A DNA stretch of 64,000 bases from Aurelia coerulea (lineage: Eukaryota > Cnidaria > Scyphozoa > Semaeostomeae > Ulmaridae), in the NCBI GenBank assembly GCA_039566865.1, contig CM076954.1, positions 15,276,001 to 15,340,000 of the forward strand, given 5' to 3'. How positions within the stretch are numbered: position 1 is the stretch's first letter; each line of letters opens with the position of its first letter. Position numbers and translations under genes: made by a program. The notes beneath the pieces are model-generated. The model was not told the origin of the DNA and did no database searches. It saw only the letters and a list, made by a program, of their open reading frames with translations. Of the stretch, positions 1-12,100 are shown piece by piece.

Positions 1-545
1 CTGCTTATACCACAACCTTTCATCTCGAGCGTTCCTAGTTGTCTAAACTGCTGAAAATCGTTTGGACCAATTTTCTTTAGCGAGTTCCATGAGAGTTTAA
101 GGGATGTGAGGGATGGAGGCAGGGCATTCAAGCCGTTGTCAAATTGAATATCGTTAAATTCAAGATCTAGAAAGTGCAAATTTGAGTGTCTCATCGAACG
201 TCGATTGAACATCGTACTTAAACAATCAAGTGTCAATCTATTTCTAGACAAAAAGGCACGTGCCAAGGAGTCTGGGAACAAAATTGGATTATTCAAGCCG
301 CAATTTTCTATCTTGAATATCAGTAATTGCTTGAATTTCAAGAGAGAATCGATTTTCACTTTCAGTTGTGGGTTACCCGAGACATCTAGTTCATGTGTTG
401 TAATTGGTATGTCACTTGGGATGACCTTGAGACCAACATTTATACACAATACAACGTTACCAGAGCACTTACACTTAAGAGGACATGCTTGGGACCTCCA
501 ACAAATTGTAAGAAGTAACACAACAACAACAACTCCAGTCTTCAT
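1..545 (-). CDS. Leucine-rich-repeat protein, 5' coding exon (partial)
   Basis: Reading the minus strand from ATG at 545 gives 181 open codons with no stop before the window edge, so this is the N-terminal part only. Residues 1-20 form a signal peptide (basic start, a run of V and L, ending RSQA). They are followed by a cysteine cluster C21-x3-C25-x-C27-x6-C34 typical of an LRRNT cap, then leucine-rich repeats with motifs such as LHFLDLEFNDIQF and LTSLKLSWNSL. The product should therefore be secreted or membrane-anchored, with an extracellular LRR domain for protein binding. The part that would decide the subfamily (TIR, Ig, 7TM or GPI end) lies outside the window. The start is supported by the signal peptide directly after the ATG and by a splice acceptor 42 bp upstream. 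The gene is head-to-head with CIAO1, 5.6 kb away. Confidence 0.85.
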   Translation of the reverse strand, partial: MKTGVVVVVLLLTICWRSQACPLKCKCSGNVVLCINVGLKVIPSDIPITTHELDVSGNPQLKVKIDSLLKFKQLLIFKIENCGLNNPILFPDSLARAFLSRNRLTLDCLSTMFNRRSMRHSNLHFLDLEFNDIQFDNGLNALPPSLTSLKLSWNSLKKIGPNDFQQFRQLGTLEMKGCGIS

Positions 546-588
546 GATTCTGTGCTGTGAAGCCAACTGAAACGACCATAGACTGCCT
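546..588 (-). other. 5' UTR segment and splice acceptor of the LRR gene
   Basis: On the minus strand the sequence upstream of the LRR start codon reads TTTCTTTTGTTACAG, a strong pyrimidine tract plus AG at 588-587. The exon therefore begins at 586, leaving a 41-bp 5' UTR piece before the ATG. A further non-coding first exon is expected to the right; I could not place it. Confidence 0.6.
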
Positions 589-748
589 GTAACAAAAGAA
601 ATAAAACCTTTATGATTTCTGCAATGTTTCAAGATCATTAGGCCCACAACACAATTTTGGTCTCACGAATTGAAAACTACCTGAGCCAGCCAGAATCATC
701 CATAGCCAAAGACGTGTTACGCGGACCGCGCTCTTACAGGCTTGTTCA

Positions 749-1228
749 GAACAAGGACAGATTTTGTAAGACAAGAGCAATATGTGAGTTTGATTAACAC
801 CGCAATTCAAATCGATTAGCGATCGCAGACAAAGGAAATTCTCTCAACCAGAAATTCAAAACGAACAAAGCTGCAAAAGTTTCTCTGAAACACAGGTGCT
901 AGCACGCTCGTTGTGCATTCCAGAAACTGTTTTTAAGAGCAAACATGAGCAAATGTCGAAAGAAGGAGGATATATATACCTCGGACATTTTATTTCTTTG
1001 GTTCAAAGGCTGAGCAGTAAATGCTTCAATTACAACCAAAAATATAAGAGAATTGAATCGCCTTCCAATCGGCTTTTTAACCAAACTGATTAAATTCCAA
1101 TGGCAAATGTGTAGATATATTCTTCTTCGTTCGATCTATGCTCATGTTTGCTCTTAAAAACAATTTCTGGAATGCACAACGCAGCGAGCAAGCTACCTGG
1201 GTTTCAGGGCAACTTTTGCGGCTTTTTA
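749..1228. mobile_element. Foldback element family Y, copy 1 (3' truncated)
   Basis: This segment begins ACAAGGACAGATTTTG, and its left and right halves are inverted copies, for example GGAATGCACAACG near 1170-1182 against its complement near 914. It is homologous to 13283-13680 and 18090-18688. The right arm stops matching at about 1228, so this copy lacks its outer right end. No transposase is seen. Confidence 0.7.
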
Positions 1229-1440
1229 AAAGCTGTAAGTTCCAACCCACCTCGAGTGTGGATGCTTTCAGCTTAGCAAAGGTCACCTTGCAAATGTTTA
1301 ATGACTTCAAAACGCAATACAGCCAGCCTCTTCGTACAAGCAGATCATCGAGAAATAATGGATTGAGTGAGCACTCTACATCCCAAAAACTCAAAACGAT
1401 TTTTGGTTAGCCTATCCAGTGCAGTGAATTGGTTGAATTT

Positions 1441-2759
1441 CAGCACAGCACAGCACAGCACAGCACAGCACAGCACAGCACAGCACAGCACAGCACAGCA
1501 CAGCACAGCACAGCACAGCACAGCACAGCACAGCACAGCACAGCACAGCACAGCACAGCACAGCACAGCACAGCACAGCACAGCACAGCACAGCACAGCA
1601 CAGCACAGCACAGCACAGCACAGCACAGCACAGCACAGCACAGCACAGCACAGCACAGCACAGCACAGCACAGCACAGCACAGCACAGCACAGCACAGCA
1701 CAGCACAGCACAGCACAGCACAGCACAGCACAGCACAGCACAGCACAGCACAGCACAGCACAGCACAGCACAGCACAGCACAGCACAGCACAGCACAGCA
1801 CAGCACAGCACAGCACAGCACAGCACAGCACAGCACAGCACAGCACAGCACAGCACAGCACAGCACAGCACAGCACAGCACAGCACAGCACAGCACAGCA
1901 CAGCACAGCACAGCACAGCACAGCACAGCACAGCACAGCACAGCACAGCACAGCACAGCACAGCACAGCACAGCACAGCACAGCACAGCACAGCACAGCA
2001 CAGCACAGCACAGCACAGCACAGCACAGCACAGCACAGCACAGCACAGCACAGCACAGCACAGCACAGCACAGCACAGCACAGCACAGCACAGCACAGCA
2101 CAGCACAGCACAGCACAGCACAGCACAGCACAGCACAGCACAGCACAGCACAGCACAGCACAGCACAGCACAGCACAGCACAGCACAGCACAGCACAGCA
2201 CAGCACAGCACAGCACAGCACAGCACAGCACAGCACAGCACAGCACAGCACAGCACAGCACAGCACAGCACAGCACACAGCACAGCACAGCACAGCACAG
2301 CACAGCACAGCACAGCACAGCACAGCACAGCACAGCAGCACAGCACAGCACAGCACAGCACAGCACAGCACAGCACAGCACAGCACAGCACACACAGCAC
2401 AGCACAGCACAGCACAGCACAGCACAGCACAGCACAGCACAGCACAGCACAGCACAGCACAGCACAGCACAGCACAGCACAGCACAGCACAGCACAGCAC
2501 AGCACAGCACAGCACAGCACAGCACAGCACAGCACAGCACAGCACAGCACAGCACACAGCACAGCACAGCACAGCACAGCACAGCACAGCACAGCACAGC
2601 ACAGCACAGCACAGCACAGCACAGCACAGCACAGCACAGCACAGCACAGCACAGCACAGCACAGCACAGCACAGCACAGCACAGCACAGCACAGCACAGC
2701 ACAGCACAGCACAGCACAGCACAGCACAGCACAGCACAGCACAGCACAGCACAGCACAG
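1441..2759. repeat. (CAGCA)n pentanucleotide array, about 1.3 kb
   Basis: About 264 copies of CAGCA. The first 830 bp are uninterrupted. Four phase-breaking irregularities (extra or missing 2-4 bases) lie near 2275, 2337, 2391 and 2555. Because the unit is 5 bp, every frame on both strands stays open, giving QHSTA repeats on plus and CAVLC repeats on minus. These long open frames are composition effects, not genes. The array lies about 0.9 kb upstream of the LRR exon. Its true length may differ from the assembly. Confidence 0.95.
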
Positions 2760-3108
2760 TAACTTTCACTTTCAGAATATGATTTCAGCAACTGTTGTTG
2801 TCATTGTTATATGGTTGTTGACGCGTAGACCATTATTCCTTTCTCCTTCCTCCTTTATGATTGTTTGTTCTGGATTTGTTGACCTCGTTGAGGAAGATAA
2901 ATAAAGATAAATAGAGAAAGATGAGACAAAAGGTTAATTTACCTAGGTTTGTAATCCACCTTTTCAAGATAAGAGGCGCGAAAGCGGAAGTATTTTGTTG
3001 TTTGAGATTTTGCACTTTTTAGGCTAAATTCTTATCCTGCGTACAAAGTTTAGCGTTGAGACAAATTTTCACATTCATATCTGTCTTTATTTCTAAATTA
3101 TGGCGATA

Positions 3109-3458
3109 CAGGGTTGCCAGGTGCATGCGAATGTGTTAAGCCAAACGGAGGACAGAAAAAAGCCAAAATAAGCCAAATTATTTCCTGCTGAAAAACGCCA
3201 ATAAAAGCCAATGAAAATTCGAAAAAACCAATTATTTACAATGATTTTCTAATGTGGTGACCCAGCACATATATTTAAACCTTCTATGAACTGTCTGAAG
3301 AATTTTCATTGGAGATAATGGAATTTTGACTGCAAGCTAAAAAAGCCAAAATTACAAAATTATGCCAAAAAGCCAACCGCTTTTTCCAAAGCCAAACACT
3401 GTCTAAAAAAGCCAAAATCAAGAAATTTGGTTTGAAAAAAGCCAAGTTGGCAACCCTG
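3109..3458. mobile_element. hAT-like MITE, CAGGGTTGCCA ends, nested
   Basis: The ends are CAGGGTTGCCA and TTGGCAACCCTG, flanked by TGGCGATA and GGCCGATA, an 8-bp duplication with two mismatches. CAGGG termini and an 8-bp duplication are typical of hAT elements. The interior is packed with AAGCCAAAA-type motifs on the plus strand (more than a dozen AGCCAA). It interrupts the left arm of the palindrome at 2946-3888. Confidence 0.7.
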
Positions 3459-3504
3459 GGCCGATATACAAGATTTGAATTCACAAGGGCTTTGACCGTG
3501 AAAT

Positions 3505-3647
3505 TACCCTGGGTACCAGAGCCTCAAAAATAGCAAGAAATTGAAAATTTGGAAAAGGAAGAGGGAAGGAAGAAAGGAGCCTTTCTTTCTTTCTTTACAT
3601 TTCTTTTTTTTCTATTTTATTATTTTTTGGCTCTGGTACCCAGGGTA
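3505..3647. mobile_element. 143-bp MITE with 10-bp target duplication, nested
   Basis: Terminal repeats of 19 bp (TACCCTGGGTACCAGAGCC) enclose a purine-rich then pyrimidine-rich centre. It is flanked on both sides by ACCGTGAAAT (3495-3504 and 3648-3657), a perfect 9-10 bp duplication. That duplicated sequence belongs to the host palindrome, so this insertion is younger than its host. The long duplication suggests a Mutator-type mechanism. Confidence 0.8.
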
Positions 3648-4050
3648 ACCGTGAAATCGAAGTTTGGACAAAATTTGTCCAAACTTTTGATTTCACGGTC
3701 AAAGCCCTTATGACTTTAAATTCTTAAAATTGCCATGATTTCGAAATAAAGACATGTATGAATGTGAAAGTTTGCTTCCTTGCTAAACATTGCATGCAGA
3801 ACAAAATTTTAGCCTCAAAAATGCAAAATCTCAAATAGCAAAACTCCCGCTTTCGCACTTCTTATCTTGAAAAGGTGGATTGCTGGTCCAACAAGAAAGG
3901 CTCTGATGTATGAAATAATTCGAGCGTTGATTCCAACATTTTTATTTTGGTCATGAGAAAATCTTTTATCACCATACAACATTATTTGCGCAAGGGTTTG
4001 ATTTGGCAGGTTTAAGATGTAGTGTAGTTGGAATACTTCGTTAACTGCGT

Positions 4051-4610
4051 CAGGGACGCCGGAGTGATGGTAGGGCAAGGGGGGCGACTAGGAGCGTAAG
4101 GGCAATCGAGGCTGAAGGCGAGCGAAGCGAGCCTAAAAATTGGGGGGTCCGGGGGTACTCCCCCGGGAAAATTTTTGTGGCCACGCCCTTTAGATTGGCT
4201 AAAATGCTATCAAAAACGTTTTAACGAACATTAATCATGTTCTTTGACGAAATTTTTCGGCCATTCCTCCACATGTCCTCATTCCGAATCGCATAAAATC
4301 GTATATTGCTTATCTTGAAGTTGCAATTGAAAGTCATTTTTCGTTACTGGTGTGTTTTTGATAAGGGAATGAAGCTATGGCGGCTTTTCTATCAAGTTTC
4401 AAAGTAAATTATTGTTTTTCATTGAAAGGGCACTTTTGCCCCCCTTGCCCCCGTTAGGAAAGGGCAGGAGGGGCGCTTGAGGGCAAAGTGAACTACTTTG
4501 AAAATAGTGTTTTTCTTTGTGGTGATTTGGTATTTATATGTAATATAGTATTTTCCAAGTGTATTCCCATTATTGTTCATCCCCCGCGCCCCCCCTCTCC
4601 GGCGTTCCTG
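4051..4610. mobile_element. hAT-like element, 560 bp, with perfect 8-bp duplication
   Basis: The ends CAGGGACGCCGGAG and CTCCGGCGTTCCTG are inverted repeats, flanked by AACTGCGT at 4043-4050 and 4611-4618. CAGGG ends plus an 8-bp duplication mark a hAT family element. The interior has C- and G-rich tracts including GGGGGTACTCCCCC near 4152 and no transposase, so it is non-autonomous. Confidence 0.8.
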
Positions 4611-4618
4611 AACTGCGT

Positions 4619-5008
4619 CTAGGAGATCACGCCTTTGATCATCATATGCATGGCATTGCAGCAAGAAGTGTTCAGTAACTCTTCCCCGCCAATACTGATC
4701 GCGCGTTACGTGCCTCGTGCAGGCTGCAGTGAAAGTGATCACGTGCAATGGTAGATAGCTTGTTGTGATTGGTTAAATTTGATTGACAGTTTAGATCTTG
4801 TGGCTCGGAGCCACTTTTATATGCTTCTATTCCCTTTAAAGCAAGTTTAGCCCTTTTGTAAATATTGTGCTGCAACTTCTGGACTATGAAAATTTAATTG
4901 GCCTTCAAATTAATAACATTTCATGCTCCATCGCTGTACCACATGTCCAACAAATGCCCTTATTTAAAGACTACAATCTTGGAGATAATATGTTGAGAAA
5001 AATCTGCA
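4619..5008. other. Intergenic, no gene seen
   Basis: Ordinary AT-rich sequence. Short open frames here lack splice context or family resemblance. I see nothing I can name. Confidence 0.5.
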
Positions 5009-5096
5009 CCCCCCCCCCCCCGTTCAATGTTGGTAACTATAGCTGCAGTTTGCTGCCTTGCTCCAACAATATACCCAACATTGAATGGGGGGAGGG
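5009..5096. repeat. Short inverted repeat with C/G tracts
   Basis: A C-tract followed by GTTCAATGTTGG pairs with CCCAACATTGAATGGGGG. The arms are about 20 bp around a 40-bp centre. It is probably a small foldback element. Confidence 0.6.
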
Positions 5097-5197
5097 GAGG
5101 CCGATAGCGGGGTATGATATCGAAGTCCTATCACAAGTCGTTGCACTCTGTGAAAGCGGATATTTTTCTCAACAATTTTGTCCATGATTGTAGGTCA

Positions 5198-5570
5198 GGG
5201 GCAATTGTAACACGCTGTTACAATTGCCCCGGTGTAAGCTGGCCCATGGTTTGGTTTTGATTCATTTTCTAATTTGGTTGAACAATGTGCATCCATGCAC
5301 ATTTTAAAGAGCTAAAATTTCAAATTTGTGAAAAAAGAACATATTTTCCTCAATCGATTAAATATTTTCAACTGATGCACCCAAATTTACAAAGAAATAA
5401 AGACCAATAAAGACCATGTCTTATTCTTAATTTGTTCTTTTTAAAGCCATGAATAATCTGCCACCTGGTGCTACATTTTGTGTAAGGAAAAAGCAGAGTC
5501 GTGCAATAAGCATCTGTGATGATTTCAAAGATATGTAACAATTGCTCCAACCATGTGTTACAATTGCCCC
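5198..5570. repeat. TGTTACAATTGCCCC hairpin and downstream repeat
   Basis: A perfect hairpin lies at 5198-5230: GGGGCAATTGTAACA, a 3-nt loop, and its complement. The same 15-mer recurs at 5556-5570, and a related inverse copy lies at 5533-5549. These look like ends of a foldback element. Confidence 0.6.
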
Positions 5571-5580
5571 GCGTATCATA

Positions 5581-6118
5581 ATAGCTAAAAGGTATATTAG
5601 CTTTTCCGATAGAATTATTAACAAGTGGAATAAATACGAATTGATTTCCCTTTCATGATACCGGTTCTGGAACGGAGAACAGAAATCTTAACTTGTCATT
5701 TATGTTCAGAAGTCTGATATTTGGGAATAAGTTGTAACACTTTTCTAATATACTCTTCTTAGGTTGTAAGAGGGGCATTCTTTTTTTATACATTCTGCTA
5801 AAAATTTACAGTACGTATCTACTTAATTTCTATACTTAGAAGCTACTCTACTCTACTGCAAGGACAAGACATGGGGGCAATTACTATGTCTAACAGGCAT
5901 TCTGAGATAAAAGGCATATGTTCAACAACTTCTATGACCACGAGCAGTTTGCACGAGCAGTGCATGTGGGACGTGACACACACAAGACACATCAACAGCA
6001 ACAGCAACAACAAAAACAGATCACAGGGAACTGAGAGACTGTACATTAGTAGGCCTAGCCAAGAGAATAGAGAAATCAACTCGAAATCAGAGTGATCAAA
6101 ACATTATTTCAAATAGCA
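5581..6118. other. Upstream region of CIAO1
   Basis: This region lies directly before the CIAO1 start codon. No clear TATA box or other promoter element is recognisable. An unrelated 74-codon open frame at 5871-6095 is not in phase with CIAO1 and is ignored. The 5' UTR of CIAO1 presumably begins here. Confidence 0.4.
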
Positions 6119-9100
6119 ATGCTTAAAGTATGCCAGTTATTAGAATTGGAGGGTAGGTTGCTGAATTTATTTTGATATCATTTTCTTTTGTTTTTGGAGT
6201 TTTTGGTGTACTTTTTTTTGAAAGATTAATCAGTTAGAAAAAAAAAGAGAAATAAATTAGGCTGCACACAAACACGCACAGCACACTTTACTGTTATGTT
6301 GGTAATGGGAGCCTTCCTAATCTTTTCTGCTAAAATAAAACACATTTGCTTAACTTGAAATCAAAACACCTCAGTTTCCCTTTTTGAGCACACAATGTGC
6401 ACAATAATGGCTTTCCTGCCCAAACAAGAACTCTTATAAATTCTTCTTGAGAATTCACAAACTCAGTACAAACTTGTGTTAACTCAGAAAAATTTAATAA
6501 GATCTTGTTTCATTATTAAAAACAGAGAGAGTATGTGATTTACATACTTTTCAGACTGGTTTCATTTAATGACTCAAAAATTCTCATTAGAATGCGCAGA
6601 GTTTTAAAAGATTCTGAAGAATTCTTAAGAATCCTTGAGAATGCTCACCATACTATTGTGTACAAGGCCTGTGCTGTATTATTTATTGCTTTCCTCCACA
6701 GGACATGATGAGAGAGTATGGTCTGTAGCATGGAGTCCCAGTGGCAACTTATTGGCTAGCTGTTCTAGTGACAAGACAATATCCTTTCTTAGCAACCTAA
6801 ATTAATCAATGAGACTGAATACCCAAGAAAAGGGGCTTTGAGCTCAAAAACCCTCAAACTGATCAAATTCTTTTATACCCGGTGAGCCAGAAAAAAGTTT
6901 CACTTTTGAAAATTCATAACACCAAGGGTATTTGACAGATTCAAAGCATAAGCAGTCAAAAAGATGAAAGACCACAGTATTTCTGTGTTTTTCACTCCTA
7001 TTTATGAGCAATGAAAATGCAAGTAAACTTGACTTCACAAAAATTTCTTGGTTGGGAAATGCGTGAAAAGGGCCAAAAGCACTTGCTTGACCAACTCGTA
7101 AGGAATCTCTACACACAGAACAATATGCAAGGGCGTTTTGCCTCCCTCAGAAGTTATAAGAATATATTTTGAAAGAAATGCTGAAGATTTTCAATTCCAT
7201 TGCAATGAATGTGCAGACAAGTCTTGTCCATGGACCATGATTTTCCTGTTTGATTAATCACATGTAAAATCCCTAATTAATCAATTAATCACAGGCCTGA
7301 ATCGAGGCCTGAATGTAATAATTTTGTGAATTTTGTTACGTTTTTATGAGAATTGGAAATATTAATATTTGAATTGACCCCATACAAAAGGTGTCAAAGA
7401 TATCTTCTTGCAGCATTTTTTCAATTTTTTCAATTTTTTCAATGTTCTTGACACAAAAATGTGTTGTTTCTTTTCTTTCATGAAAACATTTCTTTCAATA
7501 AACACCTCTAGCCTGCGTGCGGACTCTACTGATTTCTTTTCAGAGAGGTTCTCCTCTAGTAGAGTCTGTGCAACAGCGAACGAATCCTTGTTCTCAGGTC
7601 ATTTGCGGTTTCAAGGATTGAAGAACTAACTCAATGAATGATGCAATTAACAAGACATGAAGATTTTAGTTTTTGAAAGCATTTCCTTTCAACAGTGAAT
7701 AGTGTAACTAGAGCTTTATAGATTTCATCTTTGGACAACGAAACAGCAGTCTTAATCATTCATTGCAAATTATTTCAAAATTTGAAATGCAATATTTGTT
7801 GTATACTTACTTAACTTCCAAACATCAGAATTTGGGGAAAAGAAGGTGAAAAGTGGGTTTGCAAGACAGCATTAGAAGAAGGACATTCAAGGACAGTCAG
7901 ATCAGGTAAACAGATTTCTGGCCTTTTCATGTGCATTAGATATGTGCTATAAAATGAGAAAATATTCTTCAGGGATGGGTCATTGAATTGGGCATGTTCT
8001 ATTTGCTGGACCCTAAGACCCCAAGACCCCAAGACCCCGGAATGTAAATACTGTATTTTTCAAAATTTTTTAAGACAAGAAAACAACAAAATTTTGTTAA
8101 ATGTGATACTCGCAATGTAGGAAGTGATTTTGAACCATAAAATCTTTGCTCAGTCCCGTTGCAAATCAGTTTGTTTGGTTGAAAAGTGAGCATACTATAC
8201 ATGATTTGGGTTAATGAAATGCGGTATAGAGATTTTATTAAAACAAAGAATTTTTGCCAAGGGTGTACAGGATTTTTTGGGAGTGAAATGCCCCTCGAGA
8301 CTCTATGTTATGTTCAATCTTTACCCATTTTATAAGAACTTTTGTCGCTGTTGTTACTGTTAAATACTGTAAAGTGTACTATATAATATTGGACTCTGTT
8401 TGTTATGTTCAATCTTTTATTCAGAAAATTACCCAGTTTATGAGAACTCTTCTTTATTGTTATCGTTAAAACACAAATATGAGGATCGCCGATTCTTGAA
8501 ATACAGATTTGTGCGAAGTACTGATTACTGAGCCTTGATTTTTTGTAAATATGAGTGCACATGGAAGCACTGGTAGTTCTTTAAAAAAGATTGAAACTGT
8601 GATGATTGGGTTGCTTTGAAATTAGATGAGTTGTCAAATTCAATTTTAGACACAACAGGCTGGAAGCCAACTTTTACAGAGCTTCTTTAATTTTTTCACT
8701 CGTTTTCATTTACCTTTCTAGCGGAAAATATTTACATTTCCTGGGGTCTGGGGTGTTAGGGTCTGGGGTCTTGGGTCCGGGTTCTTGGGTTCGGGGTCTT
8801 GGTGGCCAGCGAATAGAACATGCCATTTAATTGTGCTCGGGAAGGGGTGGAAATACATTCTCAAACATCTCATGGCATTTTGGTTCCCCTCTCTGATTTG
8901 CCTGAAAATATCAGTCCCCCTTCAACATTGCAAAAAATGTTTTAACCCCCCCCCTCCCAATTGCCATATATTTACAGTAAAAGTGTCACTAGACTGTCAC
9001 GAAATCGCCTAAATCGTAAAGTTTGCTTATGCTGGTTTAAAAGTTTTCGATGTTGGGAAAAATTTGTATCCAAGCTCAGATGATGCCACATTGTTGCGCC

Positions 9101-12100
9101 CTTATATGAGAAGCATTTTTGGCCACAAGTCGATGTTATCATTGGAATTTCTTAATCAGTTCTTCTGGTAGTGCGTGATTCTCTCGTACATGTACCCGGT
9201 ACCCGAGAGTCTTGAGAAAATTTCTATGATGTAAGTGGGAGCTAGATCGTTGATAGATAGGTATACGATTCTCAAAATCTCCGTCATTTGAATAAGTCAC
9301 TAACAGTGTGCCAAGCAAACCAACTCATTAACAATTAACTTAATTAAAAAGGTAACATAATTAATTATGAAACCTTTCATTCAGTGACCAATAAATTCTT
9401 AACTATAAAGGTTTTGCCACCCACATAATTTGTGTTTCGTAGTAGAGCAAATGAATGTGTCAACGACTTCGCATTCGAATAACTTTGACGTTCATATGAG
9501 ATCAAATGATTTCATGTTCGACTGTGCTTGCAAATTTGCCTGCATTCGAGCGATTTCGCACGACTGCCCTCGAATTCCTGCGACTTCTTACGAATTTCGT
9601 AAGGGTAAAGTTACAAATTGCCTGTACTGTTGAACAGTTCACATTTTGATAGGTATCACCTCAATGTGCTTATTGGTAAGCTATTTTGAAAAAATTTTTT
9701 ACTCTTACTATATTCATAGTTGCATGGTCTCCATGTGGAAACTTGTTGGCTGCAGCAAGCTTCGATGGTACTACATCGATTTGGAGTAGGAGTAATGGAG
9801 GTACGCTCAGTTTATCTTTATTTACCAGTTCTTGGCGGCAAGCAAGCATATTTTGGAGAAGGCCCTGAATGGAGGTCCTTGCTTCCGATATTCCTTATCA
9901 CATTTTGTGGGAAATGTCAGTCAAATTTTGTCGGAATGCCGTCAGCTATCGAACCTCGTGGTAATGGTAAAATTTCGAAGGGGGAGACTTGAGTCTTCGG
10001 TTAACGGAGGACGTGCCGCTCAACTTTCAGGGAAACTCTACAAGGTTTCTGCTATGATTCAAAAAAAGCTACGCATTTCTGGACCAGTACAATGCGAGAC
10101 CCATACTTAGGGATTTCCGAGGCTTAAAGCCCGCCTTATGGGTGGCACGTTCCTTTTGCTATATATTTATATATATATATATATATATGGTGAGTAATAG
10201 AAGGTGAGTAATGAAGTTATATATATAGAACTTACCCTAGGTTAAAATTATGGTTCATATTATCTGCAACATTACGGTAAACATCTGCAAAATTGCGGCA
10301 GAGTTGAAAGAAAGTTTAAACGTTTACAAGCCTGTAGTTTATTAGCTATTCATCCGATTCCTTCAAATTGATTTATATTGTATATTGTAGATTTTTTATT
10401 GTATATTACATTTGTATAGTGAACTTGTTATCTTAGATAATGAAATTTAGTTGGTCAAAATCGGTCCTGTTGTTCTCGATTTTTAGGTTTTTTTTTAAAA
10501 GTGTTTTATCTCCAATTAGATTTTATCATTTAATACCCCATTCATAGTTGCAAGTTAAGCTTGCTTAATCTAAACTAGATTATTGAGTGGGGTCTTCTTA
10601 TTGGTCAATCTAACGAATCGAAGGCTTTTGATTGGTTGGAATTTAACCTGGATGAGATAAGCTTATCAGTGTGAATATTGTATAATTTGACATGTTACTT
10701 CCATAATTTTTGCCAGTTTAAGGAATTGGATGAATTGCTTCCTCACATTAGATGTCCGGTTAGATTTGAATGGAAGCAAAATTACTAATGCAAAATACTT
10801 CATTTGTTTTTGCGCAGAATGTTTTCGCCTTATACTTCTGATGCAAGACAGAGTTTAGTTAAAGGTAAATGATAGTACGTTCTGGAACAATAATTTTGAA
10901 ACGGATGTATCTTTAGTGTTTTGAGAAATTAGGAATAATTTCATGACATTGTTTCAGAATTTGAATGCATTGCTACGCTAGAAGGCCATGAAAATGAAGT
11001 GAAGTCAGCTTGTTGGAATACCTCTGGCTCCCTTATTGCAACTGGCAGCAGGGACAAAAGTGTATGGATTTGGGAGGGTAAGCAATGTGAACTCATTGAA
11101 ATAAGACTCATTATTAGATGGCGTTCGAAAATACGGCTCCTCAGACCGGCAAATGAGCAATTCGATTGGTTCTTGATCGGTCCGCAAAAGCCGTATTTTC
11201 GAAGCCGTATTGGACCGGGCGTGGCCTTAAAAATAAACAATAAGTGAGGAGCTTCTTGTGTAAGCTTAGGCTGCAAGAATTGTCAGCCAAAGTTTAGCTT
11301 ATTCCTCGAAGAATTCTTCGCTGTAGAAAAGTACAATACTATAAACAATTATCTCTAAGGGTTCTGCGATATAATAAAGCCTTTATTAAACGATTACTCG
11401 ATCCATGCTGGAAAATATTTGGACCCTAGTTCCTTGTACACGTCAAACTGCGGTCGTAATCGTCTAATAACCACATCTTACATTATGAATTTGTGGAAGC
11501 TGTAAACATTACTTGACTGCTCACATCATAGAAATAGATAGACTCAGTACAGTCATTGCAGTTTCGCTCTTTAACTGAATTGTCATACTGCAACTACTAC
11601 AGAGGCGAGGCAACCACAGGGGGTCCAGGAGTGTCAATAAAGATTGTTGTTTTGGTTTCTTTGGTTCCCTGTGATAACAGATTATGAAAACAACAGCTGT
11701 GTAATTGGATACAGATGACATCATCGTTGCGGTTAGGCCTGCTATTGTTACAATAGAAAAACTTTGGTTATGCGTGAGTAGGATCTCCGATATTGGGTAT
11801 CTCATTAACTGCGGTTTGAAGTCGCGTTTTTTTCAAATCCTGCGCATCATATCTACCGTAACAATAGCAGGCCGACTGCAGCGATGATGTAGTCTCTATC
11901 AAATTACACAGCCGTTGTTTTCATAATTCAGATCACAGGGAACCAAAGAAACAAAAAAGCTACAGTCTTTACTGACATTCTTGGACCCCCTGTGTAGCAA
12001 CAGCATCATTTCAATGCAATGAGCGTAGGTTGGGGGGCAGTAAAGCTGGAAAGAGATCCAGACTTGTCGGATAATCAGCAAAGATTTGTTTACGCCCAAT

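Larger units (their letters stand above)
2946..3888. mobile_element. Large palindromic element (host of two nested insertions)
   Basis: The left arm (2949-3110, continuing at 3467-3504) and the right arm (3648-3888) are inverted copies, for example AATCCACCTTTTCAAGATAA at 2952 against its complement near 3865. The centre is a near-perfect palindrome around ACAAAATTTGT at 3668. Two younger elements (3109-3458 and 3505-3647) split the left arm. No coding capacity is seen. Confidence 0.8.

Noticed and set aside
1345..2904. Open frames of 435-491 codons on both strands
   Set aside because: They are produced entirely by the pentamer array, which contains no stop in any frame. There is no gene-like flank.
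5871..6095. 74-codon frame as the CIAO1 start
   Set aside because: It is in another frame and ends before the exon. The short exon at 6119-6152 gives the correct N-terminus and phase.
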